The position numbers were made by a program, and so were the translations under genes. 46,154 bases of DNA, taken from the NCBI GenBank assembly GCA_025464815.1, contig JAODMW010000285.1:1-46154 (forward strand), given 5' to 3'. The notes below the pieces were generated by a model that saw only the letters and a program-made list of their open reading frames with translations, made no database searches and had not been told where the DNA came from. Of this stretch, positions 33,136 to 42,425 are shown piece after piece (the stretch's first letter is position 1; every line of letters begins with the position of its first letter). Origin of the DNA: Microbacteriaceae bacterium (lineage in GTDB: Bacteria > Actinomycetota > Actinomycetes > Actinomycetales > Microbacteriaceae).

Positions 33136-33768
33136 CTAGACCGCGCCCACGATGATGTCGGGAACTGCTGTGCCTTCGAGCAGCCGGTAGTTCGCGCCGA
33201 CGATAGCCAGCGTACCCGCGGCGATCGCGTCGCTGATCAATTCCGAACTCTCGAGCAGCTCGGCCACGGTGTCGCGCAGGTGTTCGCGGCCGACCTCGTT
33301 CGAATCGGGTTCGGCGCCGGGCGGGCGACCCACCTGGACCCGCTGCACCGCGGGAATGATCTTCTGGATCAGTCCGAAGATGTGCGGCGGGAGCGGAACG
33401 GAATCGGGTCGCTGCGACTCGATCGCCGCACGCACCGCACCGCACTCGTCGTGCCCGAGCACGACGATGAGCGGCACGTTCAGCACTGCCACGGCGTACT
33501 CGAGCGAGCCGAGCACGGAATCCGAGATGATCTGACCGGCATTCCGCACGACGAAGAGGTCGCCGAGGCCCTTGTCGAAGATGATTTCGGCTGAAAGCCG
33601 GGAGTCGCTGCACCCGAAGAGCGCTGCATGCGGCGCCTGGCGCTGTACAAGCTGCTCGCGACGCTCCACGTCCTGTCGGGGATGGCTGGGCGTGCCGGCA
33701 ACGAAGCGCTCATTTCCGCGAGCCATTTCACGCCAGGCCTGCGCCGGGGTCCGCTGTTCCTCGATCAC
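33136..33768 (-). CDS. Beta-class carbonic anhydrase
   Basis: 210 residues. GTG 33768 overlaps the DUF4245 stop (GTGA); a longer in-frame stretch upstream to 34455 is not coding. Zinc ligands are C53 (FGCSDSR, with the D55-R57 dyad), H106 and C109 (LGHDECGAV). VRNAGQ (74-79) is also conserved. It interconverts CO2 and bicarbonate in the cytoplasm. It closes a leftward operon with xseA, xseB and the DUF4245 gene. Confidence 0.94.
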   Translation of the reverse strand: MIEEQRTPAQAWREMARGNERFVAGTPSHPRQDVERREQLVQRQAPHAALFGCSDSRLSAEIIFDKGLGDLFVVRNAGQIISDSVLGSLEYAVAVLNVPLIVVLGHDECGAVRAAIESQRPDSVPLPPHIFGLIQKIIPAVQRVQVGRPPGAEPDSNEVGREHLRDTVAELLESSELISDAIAAGTLAIVGANYRLLEGTAVPDIIVGAV

Positions 33769-34421
33769 TTGCCGCTCCCGTCCGCTGTGCCGAGTTGCCT
33801 GCCCACCGCTTCGGCGAGCACGGTGAACTCCGTGGTGGTCGCCGTTCCGTGCAGCACGATGCTGCTCGTTCCGACAGTCGTCGTCATCGAGTAGGCGAAG
33901 TTGCCGGTGTCTTGCCTGTTTCGCTGGTCGTAGACCGTCCAGTCGAGGCCGCCGACCGTTCTGGCGCCGGTCGCGCGCGCTTTCTCGAGCTGATTGGACA
34001 CCCAGGTCGCATTCGCGTCGATTCCCTGCGTGAGGCCGATGAACTGCTCTCCAGGGGTGATGAAGCCGATGGACCAGGCCACGACCTTGTCGGAGCCGGT
34101 ATCGAGTCCGGCGGCATTCGCGGTCCAGGTTCCGGGCAGGTCGGGAGCGGCGAGAGTGTTCTTCACCTGCGGCTGGGCCTGTGACGCGACGCTGCGGTAG
34201 TCGACCGGGTTGCGATCCGGCTGTGAGGGGCGCACCACCACGAGAACGAGAAACAGCACGACTCCGAGTGAGGCGAGGAGAGCAAGCACGAGATTGATGA
34301 GGGTTTGGTTCGACCGGTGCCGCCGGGAACTCGCGGCCTTGCGGGAGGCTGTCTCCTCGGGAGTTTCGGGTCGACCGAGCTCCGCGACGACGCGCGGCGG
34401 ACGATCGTGGGAGGTGGACAC
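33765..34421 (-). CDS. DUF4245 membrane-anchored protein
   Basis: 218 residues. GTG 34421, five bases after the xseB stop, is preferred to the upstream in-frame start at 34484 that would overlap xseB by 58 bases. A basic, Arg-rich tail precedes one membrane helix (about residues 43-65), then an extracellular domain with GTWTANAAGL and GFITPGEQFIGLTQGID, typical of actinobacterial DUF4245 proteins. Function unknown. Such genes recur near glpX, fumC and xse genes in the phylum. Confidence 0.85.
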   Translation of the reverse strand: MSTSHDRPPRVVAELGRPETPEETASRKAASSRRHRSNQTLINLVLALLASLGVVLFLVLVVVRPSQPDRNPVDYRSVASQAQPQVKNTLAAPDLPGTWTANAAGLDTGSDKVVAWSIGFITPGEQFIGLTQGIDANATWVSNQLEKARATGARTVGGLDWTVYDQRNRQDTGNFAYSMTTTVGTSSIVLHGTATTTEFTVLAEAVGRQLGTADGSGK

Positions 34422-34426
34422 CGGCC

Positions 34427-34663
34427 TCAGTCGACGGATGCGGCTCGGGCCGCATCCAATCTGGCTTTGGCCCCGATCAGCCACTCCTCGCAGCGGCGGG
34501 CGAGCGCCTCGCCGCGCTCCCAGAGCGCGAGCGACTCCTCGAGGGTCGAGGAACCCTGCTCGAGCTCGTTCACCACACGCACGAGTTCGTCGCGGGCCTG
34601 CTCATAGCTCAGCGCGGCGACGTCATCGGCACGGGAGGTGCCGGGGGAAGGAGTAGCTGCCAC
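34427..34663 (-). CDS. xseB: Exodeoxyribonuclease VII small subunit
   Basis: 78 residues. The core [45 protein letters not shown] is the classical XseB helical hairpin; several copies bind one XseA. The complex degrades single-stranded DNA. The gene starts nine bases after the xseA stop. A TAGAGT box lies exactly six bases before the GTG, so an internal leaderless transcript is possible. Confidence 0.95.
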   Translation of the reverse strand: MAATPSPGTSRADDVAALSYEQARDELVRVVNELEQGSSTLEESLALWERGEALARRCEEWLIGAKARLDAARAASVD

Positions 34664-34669
34664 GGCTTA

Positions 34670-34675
34670 ACTCTA
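34670..34675 (-). promoter_or_regulatory. Possible internal -10 box for xseB
   Basis: TAGAGT on the minus strand, six bases (TAAGCC) before the GTG at 34663; it overlaps the xseA stop codon TAG. It has the same spacing as the other leaderless-type signals, but the intragenic position makes chance overlap possible. Confidence 0.35.
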
Positions 34676-35911
34676 CCCAGCCTTGTCGGGGGCGGTCGGC
34701 TTGGCAGTCACGGTTGTGGTGACCTTTCCATCGGCGAGAGTAAGGAGGAGGGGAACACCGACATTCGCGTCCTTTTCGCTGCGCAGTACGGCGCCGCCGG
34801 GCAGCTGGGCGATCGCGTAGCCGCGGTCGAGCGTGCGCTGCGGCGACAGCGCCCGCAGCTGCGAGCGCAGTTCGGTGACGCGAGTATGCGATCGCTCGAT
34901 CATGAGCTCGATGAGGTCCCCACTGCGTGCGACGTAGCGGCCGAGTTCCTCGGCCCGCGAGTCGACGAGCCAGGCCGAGCTTGCGAGAACGGGACGCGAT
35001 CTGAGCTGTTCGAGGCGGTCGATCTCGGTCGAGACCAGCCCGGTCATCCGACTGCCGATGCGAGCGCGCGCCTGCTGCACGCGACTCAGTTCCTCGGCGA
35101 CGTCGGGGACCACGCGTTTCGCGGCATCGGTGGGGGTGGATGCCCGCAGGTCGGCCACATCGTCGAGCAGCGGGCGATCGGCCTCATGCCCGATTGCGCT
35201 GACGATCGGTGTCGCGCAGGCGGCGGCGGTGCGCACCAGGGTCTCGTCGCTGAAGACGAGGAGGTTCTGGAAATCGCCGCCGCCGCGAGCGACGATGATC
35301 ACATCGACGTCCGGGTCGGCGTCGAGCGCCTTGAGCGCCGCGGTCACTTCGCTGGAAGCTCGGTCACCCTGGACGGCCGTGTGCACGATGCGGAACTCGA
35401 CGGCGGGCCAGCGCAACTGGGCATTGCGCAGCACGTCTTTCTCAGCATCCGAATCCTTACCGGTCACGAGACCGATACAGCCGGGGAGGAAGGGCAGGCG
35501 TTTCTTGCGATCGAGGTCGAAGAGCCCCTCCGCCCTGAGCTTCTGGCGCAGGCGCTCGAGTCGCTCGAGCAGATCGCCGAGACCCACATGGCGCATCTCG
35601 ACGACCTGCATCGTGAGGGTCCCGCCTTTGACCCAGTAATTGGGTTTGACGAGCGCGACGACCCGGTCGCCCTGTTTCAGGTCATCCGGAAGTTTTACCC
35701 GCACCGAGGACCAGACGGTGAAGCCCACCGTGGCGTCGACCTCGAGGTCCTTGAGCTTGCCGTAGACATTGCCCCCTGACACGCCCCACTGGGTGATCTC
35801 GCCTTCCACCCAGGCCGTGCCGAGACGATCGATCCAACCCTTGATCTTGTTGGAGAGAAGCGCGACCGGCCACGGGGCGTCTACGGTGGAGGGGCCGTCG
35901 ATGATGGTCAT
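34673..35911 (-). CDS. xseA: Exodeoxyribonuclease VII large subunit
   Basis: 412 residues. The N-terminal OB-fold domain (about 15-115) has WVEGEITQWGVSGGNVYGKLKD. The catalytic domain follows with IGLVTGKDSDAEKDVL, VIIVARGGGDFQNLLVFSDE and PIVSAIGHEADRPLLDDVADLRASTPTDAA, all core XseA motifs. A coiled-coil region for XseB binding comes next, then the SPQRTLDRGYAI ending. It cleaves single-stranded DNA from both ends in repair and recombination. First gene of a four-gene leftward operon. Confidence 0.96.
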   Translation of the reverse strand: MTIIDGPSTVDAPWPVALLSNKIKGWIDRLGTAWVEGEITQWGVSGGNVYGKLKDLEVDATVGFTVWSSVRVKLPDDLKQGDRVVALVKPNYWVKGGTLTMQVVEMRHVGLGDLLERLERLRQKLRAEGLFDLDRKKRLPFLPGCIGLVTGKDSDAEKDVLRNAQLRWPAVEFRIVHTAVQGDRASSEVTAALKALDADPDVDVIIVARGGGDFQNLLVFSDETLVRTAAACATPIVSAIGHEADRPLLDDVADLRASTPTDAAKRVVPDVAEELSRVQQARARIGSRMTGLVSTEIDRLEQLRSRPVLASSAWLVDSRAEELGRYVARSGDLIELMIERSHTRVTELRSQLRALSPQRTLDRGYAIAQLPGGAVLRSEKDANVGVPLLLTLADGKVTTTVTAKPTAPDKAG

Positions 35912-35936
35912 GATCGCCCGACCATCGCCGTGCGCA

Positions 35937-36254
35937 CTAGGACTGGCCTCCGACCGCCGGCTCGCCCACGTATTCGTGCGCTTCGTGCGCGAGCTCGTCC
36001 CAGAGTTGTATGTCGTTCACGCGCACCCACTTGCGGCTCGGGTGGCCTTCAGAGGTAAAACGCCGTGCGACGCCGCGCGAAACGAGATCCTTCGCACGAG
36101 CCTCGGGCACCTCTACGACAAGATCGTCCCCCTCGAGAAAGGCGAACAGCGTGCCGTGCACCGCGAGGCCGGTGGGATCGACCGTCACGCCGTCTTCGTC
36201 GCGGAGTGAGAGCACCAGGTTCTCGTAGGCCTCACGCGTCTCGTTGCCTGCCAT
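35937..36254 (-). CDS. Small TfoX/Sxy N-terminal-like protein
   Basis: 105 residues. The centre (GLAVHGTLFAFLEGDDLVVEVPEARAKDLV followed by SRKWVRV) follows the TfoX_N pattern of small stand-alone domains that also occur as YjbR/MmcQ-like proteins. Full-length Sxy/TfoX is a competence activator, but single-domain actinobacterial forms have no established role. GGGAGG lies six bases before the ATG. It is divergent from ispH with only 44 bases between them. Confidence 0.6.
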   Translation of the reverse strand: MAGNETREAYENLVLSLRDEDGVTVDPTGLAVHGTLFAFLEGDDLVVEVPEARAKDLVSRGVARRFTSEGHPSRKWVRVNDIQLWDELAHEAHEYVGEPAVGGQS

Positions 36255-36286
36255 GGGCCTCCCAGTCTGCGCGAACGCCTGCGAAG

Positions 36287-36292
36287 TAGAAT
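36287..36292 (+). promoter_or_regulatory. -10 box for leaderless ispH
   Basis: TAGAAT is followed by six bases (CGATCC) and the GTG at 36299. There is no Shine-Dalgarno sequence. Confidence 0.65.
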
Positions 36293-36298
36293 CGATCC

Positions 36299-37390
36299 GT
36301 GAGCACGATAACCAACGGCGCAGCCGCCAGCCTCGGCACGCCGCGGATTCCCGCGGTACGTAACAGGCTACGGGACAACCCCGTCGGTGCGCCCAAGCGG
36401 GTGCTACTCGCCGCTCCCCGTGGCTATTGTGCAGGAGTGGACCGCGCCGTGATCGCGGTCGAGAAGGCGCTCGAGCACTACGGTTCGCCGGTCTACGTGC
36501 GCAAGCAGATCGTGCACAACATCCACGTCGTGTCGACCCTGGAGAAGAAGGGTGCGATCTTCGTCGACGAGGTCGACGATGTGCCGGAGGGTTCTCATAT
36601 CGTCTTCTCGGCCCACGGGGTTTCCCCTGCCGTCGTCAAAGGCGCCGCCGACCGCAACCTCCAGGCCATCGACGCCACCTGCCCGCTCGTGACGAAGGTG
36701 CACCGCGAGGCCGTGCGTTTCGCACGGGACGACTTCGAGATCCTGCTCATCGGGCACGCCGGCCACGAGGAGGTAGAAGGGACCATGGGCCATGCACCGG
36801 AGCGTACGACGCTCGTGAACAGCCCGGCCGATGTGCCGGGTATCCAGGTGAAGGACCCCGGCAATCTCGTCTGGCTCTCCCAGACCACGCTGAGCGTCGA
36901 CGAGACGATGGAGACCGTCCGACTGCTGCGCGAGCGTTTTCCCGACCTGCACAACCCGCCGAGCGACGACATCTGTTACGCGACCCAGAACCGCCAGGTG
37001 GCGATCAAGAAGGTCGCCGAAGAGGCGGAACTCGTGATCGTGGTGGGTTCGGCGAACAGCTCCAACACGGTGCGCCTCGTGGATGTCGCGCTGGAGAACG
37101 GCGCAAAGGCCGCCTACCGTGTCGACTACGCGAGCGAGATTCAGCAGGAATGGCTCGACGGCATCGCGACCGTCGGGGTCACCTCCGGAGCGTCTGTACC
37201 GGAGGTGCTCGTGCAGGAAGTGCTCGACGACCTGGCGGATGCCGGCTACGCCGACGTGCGGCAGATCGTCACGGCCGAGGAAGACCTGATGTTTTCGCTC
37301 CCCAAGGAGTTGCGCAAGGATGCGGACGGCCAGGCCGACGAACGCGGCCTCGGCGGACGCACGCGTCAGCTCGATTGGCAGTCACGATGA
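36299..37390 (+). CDS. ispH: 4-hydroxy-3-methylbut-2-enyl diphosphate reductase
   Basis: 363 residues. The last enzyme of the MEP isoprenoid pathway, making IPP and DMAPP. The three iron-sulfur cysteines are in [21 protein letters not shown] and [11 protein letters not shown]; the [22 protein letters not shown] and SSNTVRLV segments are also present. The N-terminal extension of about 30 residues is common in actinobacteria. GTG start with a -10 box six bases upstream. Its stop overlaps the next gene by ATGA. Neighbouring xse genes match the usual actinobacterial order. Confidence 0.97.
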   Translation: MSTITNGAAASLGTPRIPAVRNRLRDNPVGAPKRVLLAAPRGYCAGVDRAVIAVEKALEHYGSPVYVRKQIVHNIHVVSTLEKKGAIFVDEVDDVPEGSHIVFSAHGVSPAVVKGAADRNLQAIDATCPLVTKVHREAVRFARDDFEILLIGHAGHEEVEGTMGHAPERTTLVNSPADVPGIQVKDPGNLVWLSQTTLSVDETMETVRLLRERFPDLHNPPSDDICYATQNRQVAIKKVAEEAELVIVVGSANSSNTVRLVDVALENGAKAAYRVDYASEIQQEWLDGIATVGVTSGASVPEVLVQEVLDDLADAGYADVRQIVTAEEDLMFSLPKELRKDADGQADERGLGGRTRQLDWQSR

Positions 37391-37905
37391 CCGATCCACG
37401 TCCGCGGCCGCAGTACGGCGAGTACGCGACGCCACAGGAACAGGCGAAGGCGGTGGGCGCATCCGCCCCGCACTTCGGTCACGCCATCCCGCCGGCGAGT
37501 CCACCGACCTACTCCGCGCCGCCTGCCGCGAAGACGACCCCGAGGCGCTGGGATCTCGTGCTGAGCACGGCATTGCTCGCCTACGGACTGATCAACGTCT
37601 TCTCGGGTTTCTTCCAGTTTTCCGACCTGGGCAGGCTGATCGACGGGGTCTACGCGACGCAGGGTGTCGGACAGTTCACGCCTACGAGCCTCTCGGCGAC
37701 CCTCGGCATCGTCATCAATGCGAGCAATGTCGTGCTCTGGATCGCCACGGCGTTTGTGACGGTCCGACTGCTCCGTCGCCAGAAGCTGGCGTTCTATGTG
37801 CCCCTCATCGGCGGTGCCGTCGCGTCGATCGTCGCGGCGAGCTGCCTGATGGTGCTGCTGTTTTCCGATCCCGCGTTCTCGGCCTATCTCAACGGGCGGG
37901 GCTAG
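37387..37905 (+). CDS. Membrane protein downstream of ispH (DUF6264-like)
   Basis: 172 residues, ATGA overlap with ispH. The N-terminus is Pro/Tyr-rich ([15 protein letters not shown] and a [12 protein letters not shown] stretch), a pattern I recall from the Microbacteriaceae DUF6264 family. Three or four membrane helices follow (about 60-80, 95-125, 140-165). Function unknown; cotranscription with ispH may be incidental. Confidence 0.7.
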   Translation: MTDPRPRPQYGEYATPQEQAKAVGASAPHFGHAIPPASPPTYSAPPAAKTTPRRWDLVLSTALLAYGLINVFSGFFQFSDLGRLIDGVYATQGVGQFTPTSLSATLGIVINASNVVLWIATAFVTVRLLRRQKLAFYVPLIGGAVASIVAASCLMVLLFSDPAFSAYLNGRG

Positions 37906-37911
37906 ACCGGC

Positions 37912-38940
37912 TTACCTGCCGGAGTGGCCTGCAGACCCGAGCTGCTGCGTCGCCTGGATGACGCGCTTCGACATCGCTGTCTCAGCGATTTTGCCCCAGG
38001 CGCGTGGGTCGTAGATCTTCTTGTTGCCGACCTCGCCGTCGACCTTCAGCACTCCGTCGTAGTTCTTGAACATGGTGTCCGCGATCGACCTCGTGAAGGC
38101 GTACTGGGTGTCCGTGTCGATGTTCATCTTGATCACGCCATTGGCGACCGCGGTGGCGATCTCCTCGTCGGTCGAGCCGGATCCACCGTGGAAGACGAGG
38201 TCGAGGGGCTTGGCCGAGGTGCCGTACTTCTGCGCAATGCCGGCCTGGATTTCGCCGAGCAGCTCTGGCTTGAGCTTGACGTTGCCCGGCTTGTAGACGC
38301 CGTGCACGTTGCCGAAGGTGAGAGCGGCGATGTAGCGGCCCTGGTCGCCGAAGCCGAGCGCGTCGACGAGTCGCTCAACGTCACCCAGCGTCGTGTAGAG
38401 GGCTTCATTGGTTCCCTCGTGCTTGACGCCGTCCTCCTCGCCGCCGACGACACCGATCTCCACCTCGAGAATGGCGCTGATGTTGCGCATGCGGGGAAGC
38501 AGGGACTTGGCGATCTCGAGATTCTCGTCCAGCGGCACGGCCGAGCCGTCCCACATGTGGGATTGGAAGATGGGGTTGCGGCCCGCCTTCACCTCGGCCT
38601 CAGAAGCCTCGATGAGGGGGATGACGAAGCCGTCGAGGGCGTCTTTCGGGCAGTGGTCCGTGTGCAGTGCGACCGTGATGGGGTAGTTCTTCGCGACTTC
38701 GTGTGCGAAGGCGGCGAAGGCCAGTGCCCCGGATGCCCGGTTCTTGACGGTCTGGCCGGCAAAGTAGTCGGCGCCTCCGGTCGTGACCTGGATGATGCCG
38801 TCGGAGCCGGCCTCGGTCAGGCCCTGGAGTACTGCATTGACGGTCTGTGACGACGACACGTTGAATGCCGGATACGCGAAACCATTCGCCTTTGCCTTGT
38901 CGAGCATTTCCGCGTACTGATCGGGGGTCGCGATGGGCAT
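37912..38940 (-). CDS. fba: Fructose-bisphosphate aldolase, class II
   Basis: 342 residues starting MPIATPDQYAEML; AAGGAG lies eight bases upstream of the ATG. A long in-frame stretch beyond it is not coding. This is the zinc-dependent class IIA type: the YPAFNVSSSQTVNA start, HTDHCPKD with a zinc His, LEVEIGVVGGEEDG, FHGGSGS and NIDTDTQYAF are all conserved. It cleaves fructose 1,6-bisphosphate in glycolysis and makes it in gluconeogenesis. It is divergent from glpX, the gluconeogenic phosphatase, with 210 bases between them. Confidence 0.97.
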   Translation of the reverse strand: MPIATPDQYAEMLDKAKANGFAYPAFNVSSSQTVNAVLQGLTEAGSDGIIQVTTGGADYFAGQTVKNRASGALAFAAFAHEVAKNYPITVALHTDHCPKDALDGFVIPLIEASEAEVKAGRNPIFQSHMWDGSAVPLDENLEIAKSLLPRMRNISAILEVEIGVVGGEEDGVKHEGTNEALYTTLGDVERLVDALGFGDQGRYIAALTFGNVHGVYKPGNVKLKPELLGEIQAGIAQKYGTSAKPLDLVFHGGSGSTDEEIATAVANGVIKMNIDTDTQYAFTRSIADTMFKNYDGVLKVDGEVGNKKIYDPRAWGKIAETAMSKRVIQATQQLGSAGHSGR

Positions 38941-39137
38941 TGCTGTTCTCCTTCGAAGGCCGGTCTCCGGCGCTGGCAGGTCGTCTTGGTCGAGTCTATT
39001 CCGCTCGGCGACCACGGATGCGGCGGCGATGGCGGCACCTCGAGGAGGTCGAGCGCCAGCGGTATAGGCAGTCGTGCTGTGATCAAGAATGCCCAATCTT
39101 TCTCGGCCCCGGCAGGAGGGGAAGCGGATGACGTGGC

Positions 39138-39143
39138 TAGGGT
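39138..39143 (+). promoter_or_regulatory. -10 box for glpX
   Basis: TAGGGT is followed by seven bases (TAAGCAG) and the GTG at 39151, one base longer than at the other leaderless-type starts in this window. The remaining 38941-39137 region carries the fba leader and no other clear signal. Confidence 0.5.
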
Positions 39144-39150
39144 TAAGCAG

Positions 39151-40134
39151 GTGAACACTGACACCGCGTCCCTCTTCCTCCACCCCGACCGCAACCTCGG
39201 CATGGAGCTCGTGCGCGCCACGGAGGCGGCGGCGATTCGTGCCGTTCCCTTCATCGGCCGCGGCGACAAGAACGCGGCAGACGGCGCGGCAGTGGACGCG
39301 ATGCGCAAGTTTCTCGGCACGGTGAACTTCGACGGCGTCATCGTGATCGGTGAAGGCGAGAAAGACCACGCGCCGATGCTCTACAACGGCGAGAACGTCG
39401 GCAACGGGCGCGGTCCGGCCTGCGACATCGCCGTCGACCCGATCGACGGCACCTCGCTGACCGCTGCCGGGCGCCAGAACGCACTCTCGATGATCGCGGT
39501 CGCCGATCGGGGCAGCATGTACGACCCGTCGGCCGTGTTCTACATGGACAAGATAGTCACCGGTGCGGAAGGCAAGGGCGTGGTCGACCTGCGCAAGCCG
39601 ATCGGGGAGAACATCCGAGCACTCGCCAAGGCCAAGGGCAAGGACGTTGCGGATATGACGGTCGCGGTGCTCGATCGTCCACGGCACGCGCAACTCGTGG
39701 AGGACATCCGTGCCGCCGGGGCAGGCACCCGGATGCTGCTCGACGGGGACGTCGCGGGGGGTATCAACGCCGCGCTCTACGGCACCCGCATCGACATGTG
39801 CGTCGGCACGGGAGGCACTCCGGAGGGGATCATCACCGCCTGCGCCCTCAAGGCGATCGGTGGTTTCATCCAGGGGCGACTCCATCCGAATACCGACGAG
39901 GAGCGCCAGAAGGCGATAGACGCCGGGCACGATCTCGACCGCGTACTGGAGGCGGACGACCTCGTCACGAGTGACAACACCTACTTCGTCGCGACGGGCG
40001 TGACCGATGGCGGGCTTGTCGCGGGTGTGCGGAAGATGGGACCCATCATCCGCACCGAGAGCATCGTCCTGCGCGGCAAGTCGGGCACGATCCGTCGCGT
40101 GAGCGCCGATCACCTCGCCGAGAAGTGGCTCTAG
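39151..40134 (+). CDS. glpX: Fructose-1,6-bisphosphatase, class II
   Basis: 327 residues from GTG 39151; the open frame extends upstream to 38986, but the family start NTDTASLFLHPDRNLGMELVR fits here. Metal- and substrate-binding motifs: GEGEKDHAPMLYNGE, the lithium-sensitive phosphatase motif DPIDGTSLT and DGDVAGGINAAL. It makes fructose 6-phosphate in gluconeogenesis. Divergent from fba, so the two gluconeogenic genes share a control region. Confidence 0.96.
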   Translation: MNTDTASLFLHPDRNLGMELVRATEAAAIRAVPFIGRGDKNAADGAAVDAMRKFLGTVNFDGVIVIGEGEKDHAPMLYNGENVGNGRGPACDIAVDPIDGTSLTAAGRQNALSMIAVADRGSMYDPSAVFYMDKIVTGAEGKGVVDLRKPIGENIRALAKAKGKDVADMTVAVLDRPRHAQLVEDIRAAGAGTRMLLDGDVAGGINAALYGTRIDMCVGTGGTPEGIITACALKAIGGFIQGRLHPNTDEERQKAIDAGHDLDRVLEADDLVTSDNTYFVATGVTDGGLVAGVRKMGPIIRTESIVLRGKSGTIRRVSADHLAEKWL

Positions 40135-40149
40135 CGCTCGTCTCGTAAC

Positions 40150-41484
40150 CTAGCTGCGGCTCCCCGCTTCGGCTTCGACCGACGCCACGATATCCAGTTC
40201 CGCCACCAACTCGTAGGCGGTCAGTTCGCGGGGCACCTCCTCGATTCCGTCGTGCATACCGAGCACCTTCGACTCGTCGAGCACACTGAGTTTGCGGGCC
40301 GAGGGGAGCACCTGGCGCTCGAGCGAACCGACGAAACCGTTGTAGTGCTTGACGGTGTTCTCGATAGAACGGCCGAGCTTCTCAACGTGGGTGGCGAGGG
40401 TGGCGAGGCGGCCGTAGAGTTCGCGACTCAGGTCGAAGAGCATTTTCGCCTCCTGTGTCACGACGTCCTGCTGCCAGCTGAAGGCGACGGTTTTGAGAAC
40501 CGACCACAGTGTGACGGGGGAGGAGAGCGCCACGCGCTTGGAGAAGGCGTAGTCCATGATGCCGGGGTCGGCTTCCATGGCGGATGCCACGAGCGACTCG
40601 CTCGGGATGAAGGCGATCACCAGCTCCGGTGAGGCATCGAGCCCGGCCCAGTAGGCCTTGCTGCCGAGAGTATCGATGTGGGCGCGGACGGCGCGCACGT
40701 GCTGCTTGATGAACTGCTCGCGTCGAGCACCCTCCTCACCGGTCGCGGTCACCGCGATCTGGCTCGCCTCGAGGTAGGCGTTGAAGGGAACCTTCGCATC
40801 GACGGCGATTTTCTTGCCGCCCGGCAGGTGGATGACCATGTCCGGCCGGCCGGATCCGGCATCCGAGGAGATGCTGGACTGCACGTCGAAGTCGACCCGT
40901 TCGATGAGACCGGCGGCCTGCACGACGTTGCGCAGCTGGGTCTCGCCCCAGACGCCGCGGGTCGCGTTGTTGCGCAGGGCAGAAGCGAGCGATTCGGCCG
41001 TGCTGCGCAGGCGTTCCTCCGACTCGGTCGCGTTGCGCAGTTGCTGGCTCAGCTCTCCGTGCTGCTGGCTACGTTGGGTCTCGAGCTCGGTGACCTTCTG
41101 CTGCATCGTGCGCAGCGATTCCTGCACCGGGGTCAGTGCCTGCAGCACCTTGCTCTCTTTCTGTTGCCGATCCGTCTCGGCGAGCTGTCCGAGTCGCTGG
41201 CGTTCGATGAGGTCGCGGTACTGGTTCTGCTGGGCCTCGACCTGCTCCTTGAGGGCGACGGCCGTGGCCTGGATCGAGGCGAGATCGGCCACCAGTCGTG
41301 ACTGCTCCGCCGCTTCCTCGGCCCGCACCTGTGCGAGCGCGTTCTCGTGCCGCGCCGCCAGCAGCGCGGGATCGAGCTGGGGGTCGGAGGTTGCGCGCCG
41401 GCTGCGCGCGAGCAACAGCCCGATGACCGCACCCAGCACGACTCCGGCAACGAGGCCGATGATCAGGGCGAATATGGGATCCAT
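40150..41484 (-). CDS. rmuC: DNA recombination protein RmuC
   Basis: 444 residues. An N-terminal membrane helix (residues 4-26) is followed by a long Gln/Glu/Arg-rich coiled coil (about 40-185) and the RmuC nuclease-like domain with WGETQLRNVVQAAGL and GKKIAVDAKVPFNAYLEA, the PD-(D/E)xK-like core. RmuC limits recombination between inverted repeats in E. coli. Convergent with glpX, 15 bases between stop codons. Confidence 0.93.
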   Translation of the reverse strand: MDPIFALIIGLVAGVVLGAVIGLLLARSRRATSDPQLDPALLAARHENALAQVRAEEAAEQSRLVADLASIQATAVALKEQVEAQQNQYRDLIERQRLGQLAETDRQQKESKVLQALTPVQESLRTMQQKVTELETQRSQQHGELSQQLRNATESEERLRSTAESLASALRNNATRGVWGETQLRNVVQAAGLIERVDFDVQSSISSDAGSGRPDMVIHLPGGKKIAVDAKVPFNAYLEASQIAVTATGEEGARREQFIKQHVRAVRAHIDTLGSKAYWAGLDASPELVIAFIPSESLVASAMEADPGIMDYAFSKRVALSSPVTLWSVLKTVAFSWQQDVVTQEAKMLFDLSRELYGRLATLATHVEKLGRSIENTVKHYNGFVGSLERQVLPSARKLSVLDESKVLGMHDGIEEVPRELTAYELVAELDIVASVEAEAGSRS

Positions 41485-41532
41485 GAACCCAGTGTGACAG
41501 CGGGGGGCGACATTGCCCGGTAGGCCTGTCGG

Positions 41533-42291
41533 CTACTCCGGGATCAGTTCGACGGGGTCCGCGCGCCGAACGAGCCCCGCCGCACTGACCTCGGCATACA
41601 TCCCGAAGTCGATCCCCCCGTCGCGAAGCCGATAGGTCGCCAGTGCCTGTAACAACCGGGTTCCGGATGCGCCGGTCGCCGGTTCGAAGTCGATGACGGC
41701 GCAGCGGTCTACGGCCTTCACCACTCTCAGGCGGGCCGCTCCCACCTGGAGTTCCCGGCCGGCCCAGGAGTCCTCCGTGTGTGGATCGAGATCGTCGGTA
41801 TCGATCACGAGGGTCGCGCGGAACCTGGCGCTGTCGACCTCGTGCCCGACCTTTGCGGCGAGCAGGCGCAGTGCCCCGGTCGTGACGACGGTCACCGAGG
41901 CGCCGAAGACCAGTTCGCCGGCACGCACGGCTCGCGTGAGCGCCACCTCCCGGCCGAGATAGGTGGAATACGCCTCCGCCCACGGTCCCTGGACGACTTC
42001 GACAGCCGCGGGTCGTCCCCAATAGTCGAGTGCGAGTTGCTCGCCGGTCGACCGCGGCACCGCGGTGATCGTCCGGCCGTCGAGTTCGACCGAGAGCACG
42101 CCATCCTGCCAGCGGGCCGCACCCGCGAGCAGCGCCGGATTCTCGACGGTGCGGAGAATCCGGCCTCGTTCGAGATCCACGAGGGAGAACAGGCGGTCGC
42201 CGACCGGTCCGTCCAGTGCGAGGTCCACGGAAGCGTGTTCGAGGTGTCGGCCGCCCTTGACCGGCGTGTATCCGATGCGCTGGATGTGCAT
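41533..42291 (-). CDS. MOSC domain protein (YcbX-like)
   Basis: 252 residues from ATG 42291; the in-frame start at 42360 adds a stretch without family similarity. An N-terminal beta-barrel MOSC_N domain (YTPVKGGRHLEHASVDLALDG) precedes the MOSC domain, whose RCAVIDFEPATG segment holds the likely molybdenum-cofactor cysteine. Such proteins are thought to transfer sulfur to, or use, Moco for N-hydroxylated base reduction. No Moco genes lie nearby. Confidence 0.82.
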   Translation of the reverse strand: MHIQRIGYTPVKGGRHLEHASVDLALDGPVGDRLFSLVDLERGRILRTVENPALLAGAARWQDGVLSVELDGRTITAVPRSTGEQLALDYWGRPAAVEVVQGPWAEAYSTYLGREVALTRAVRAGELVFGASVTVVTTGALRLLAAKVGHEVDSARFRATLVIDTDDLDPHTEDSWAGRELQVGAARLRVVKAVDRCAVIDFEPATGASGTRLLQALATYRLRDGGIDFGMYAEVSAAGLVRRADPVELIPE

Positions 42292-42413
42292 GGGACCACG
42301 ATGCCATGGCCGCACGCGATCCGCCGCAGCGCCGCAGAAGTCTCCCGTCGAGCCAAACATTTCAAGAACAATACGGTCTGGCGGAACCCCGAATTTCGGG
42401 ACCCACGCCCGGT

Positions 42414-42419
42414 TAGCAT
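42414..42419 (+). promoter_or_regulatory. -10 box for leaderless mmsA
   Basis: TAGCAT, then six bases (GGCGAC), then the ATG at 42426. No Shine-Dalgarno site. Confidence 0.6.
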
Positions 42420-42425
42420 GGCGAC

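Noticed and set aside
33769-34455. N-terminal extension of the carbonic anhydrase
   Set aside because: It overlaps the DUF4245 gene in another frame and is unlike any carbonic anhydrase. The GTGA overlap gives a natural start.
37912-40113. A single 733-residue aldolase fusion reading leftward through glpX
   Set aside because: Only the last 342 residues are aldolase. The rest is antisense to glpX, and a good RBS precedes ATG 38940.
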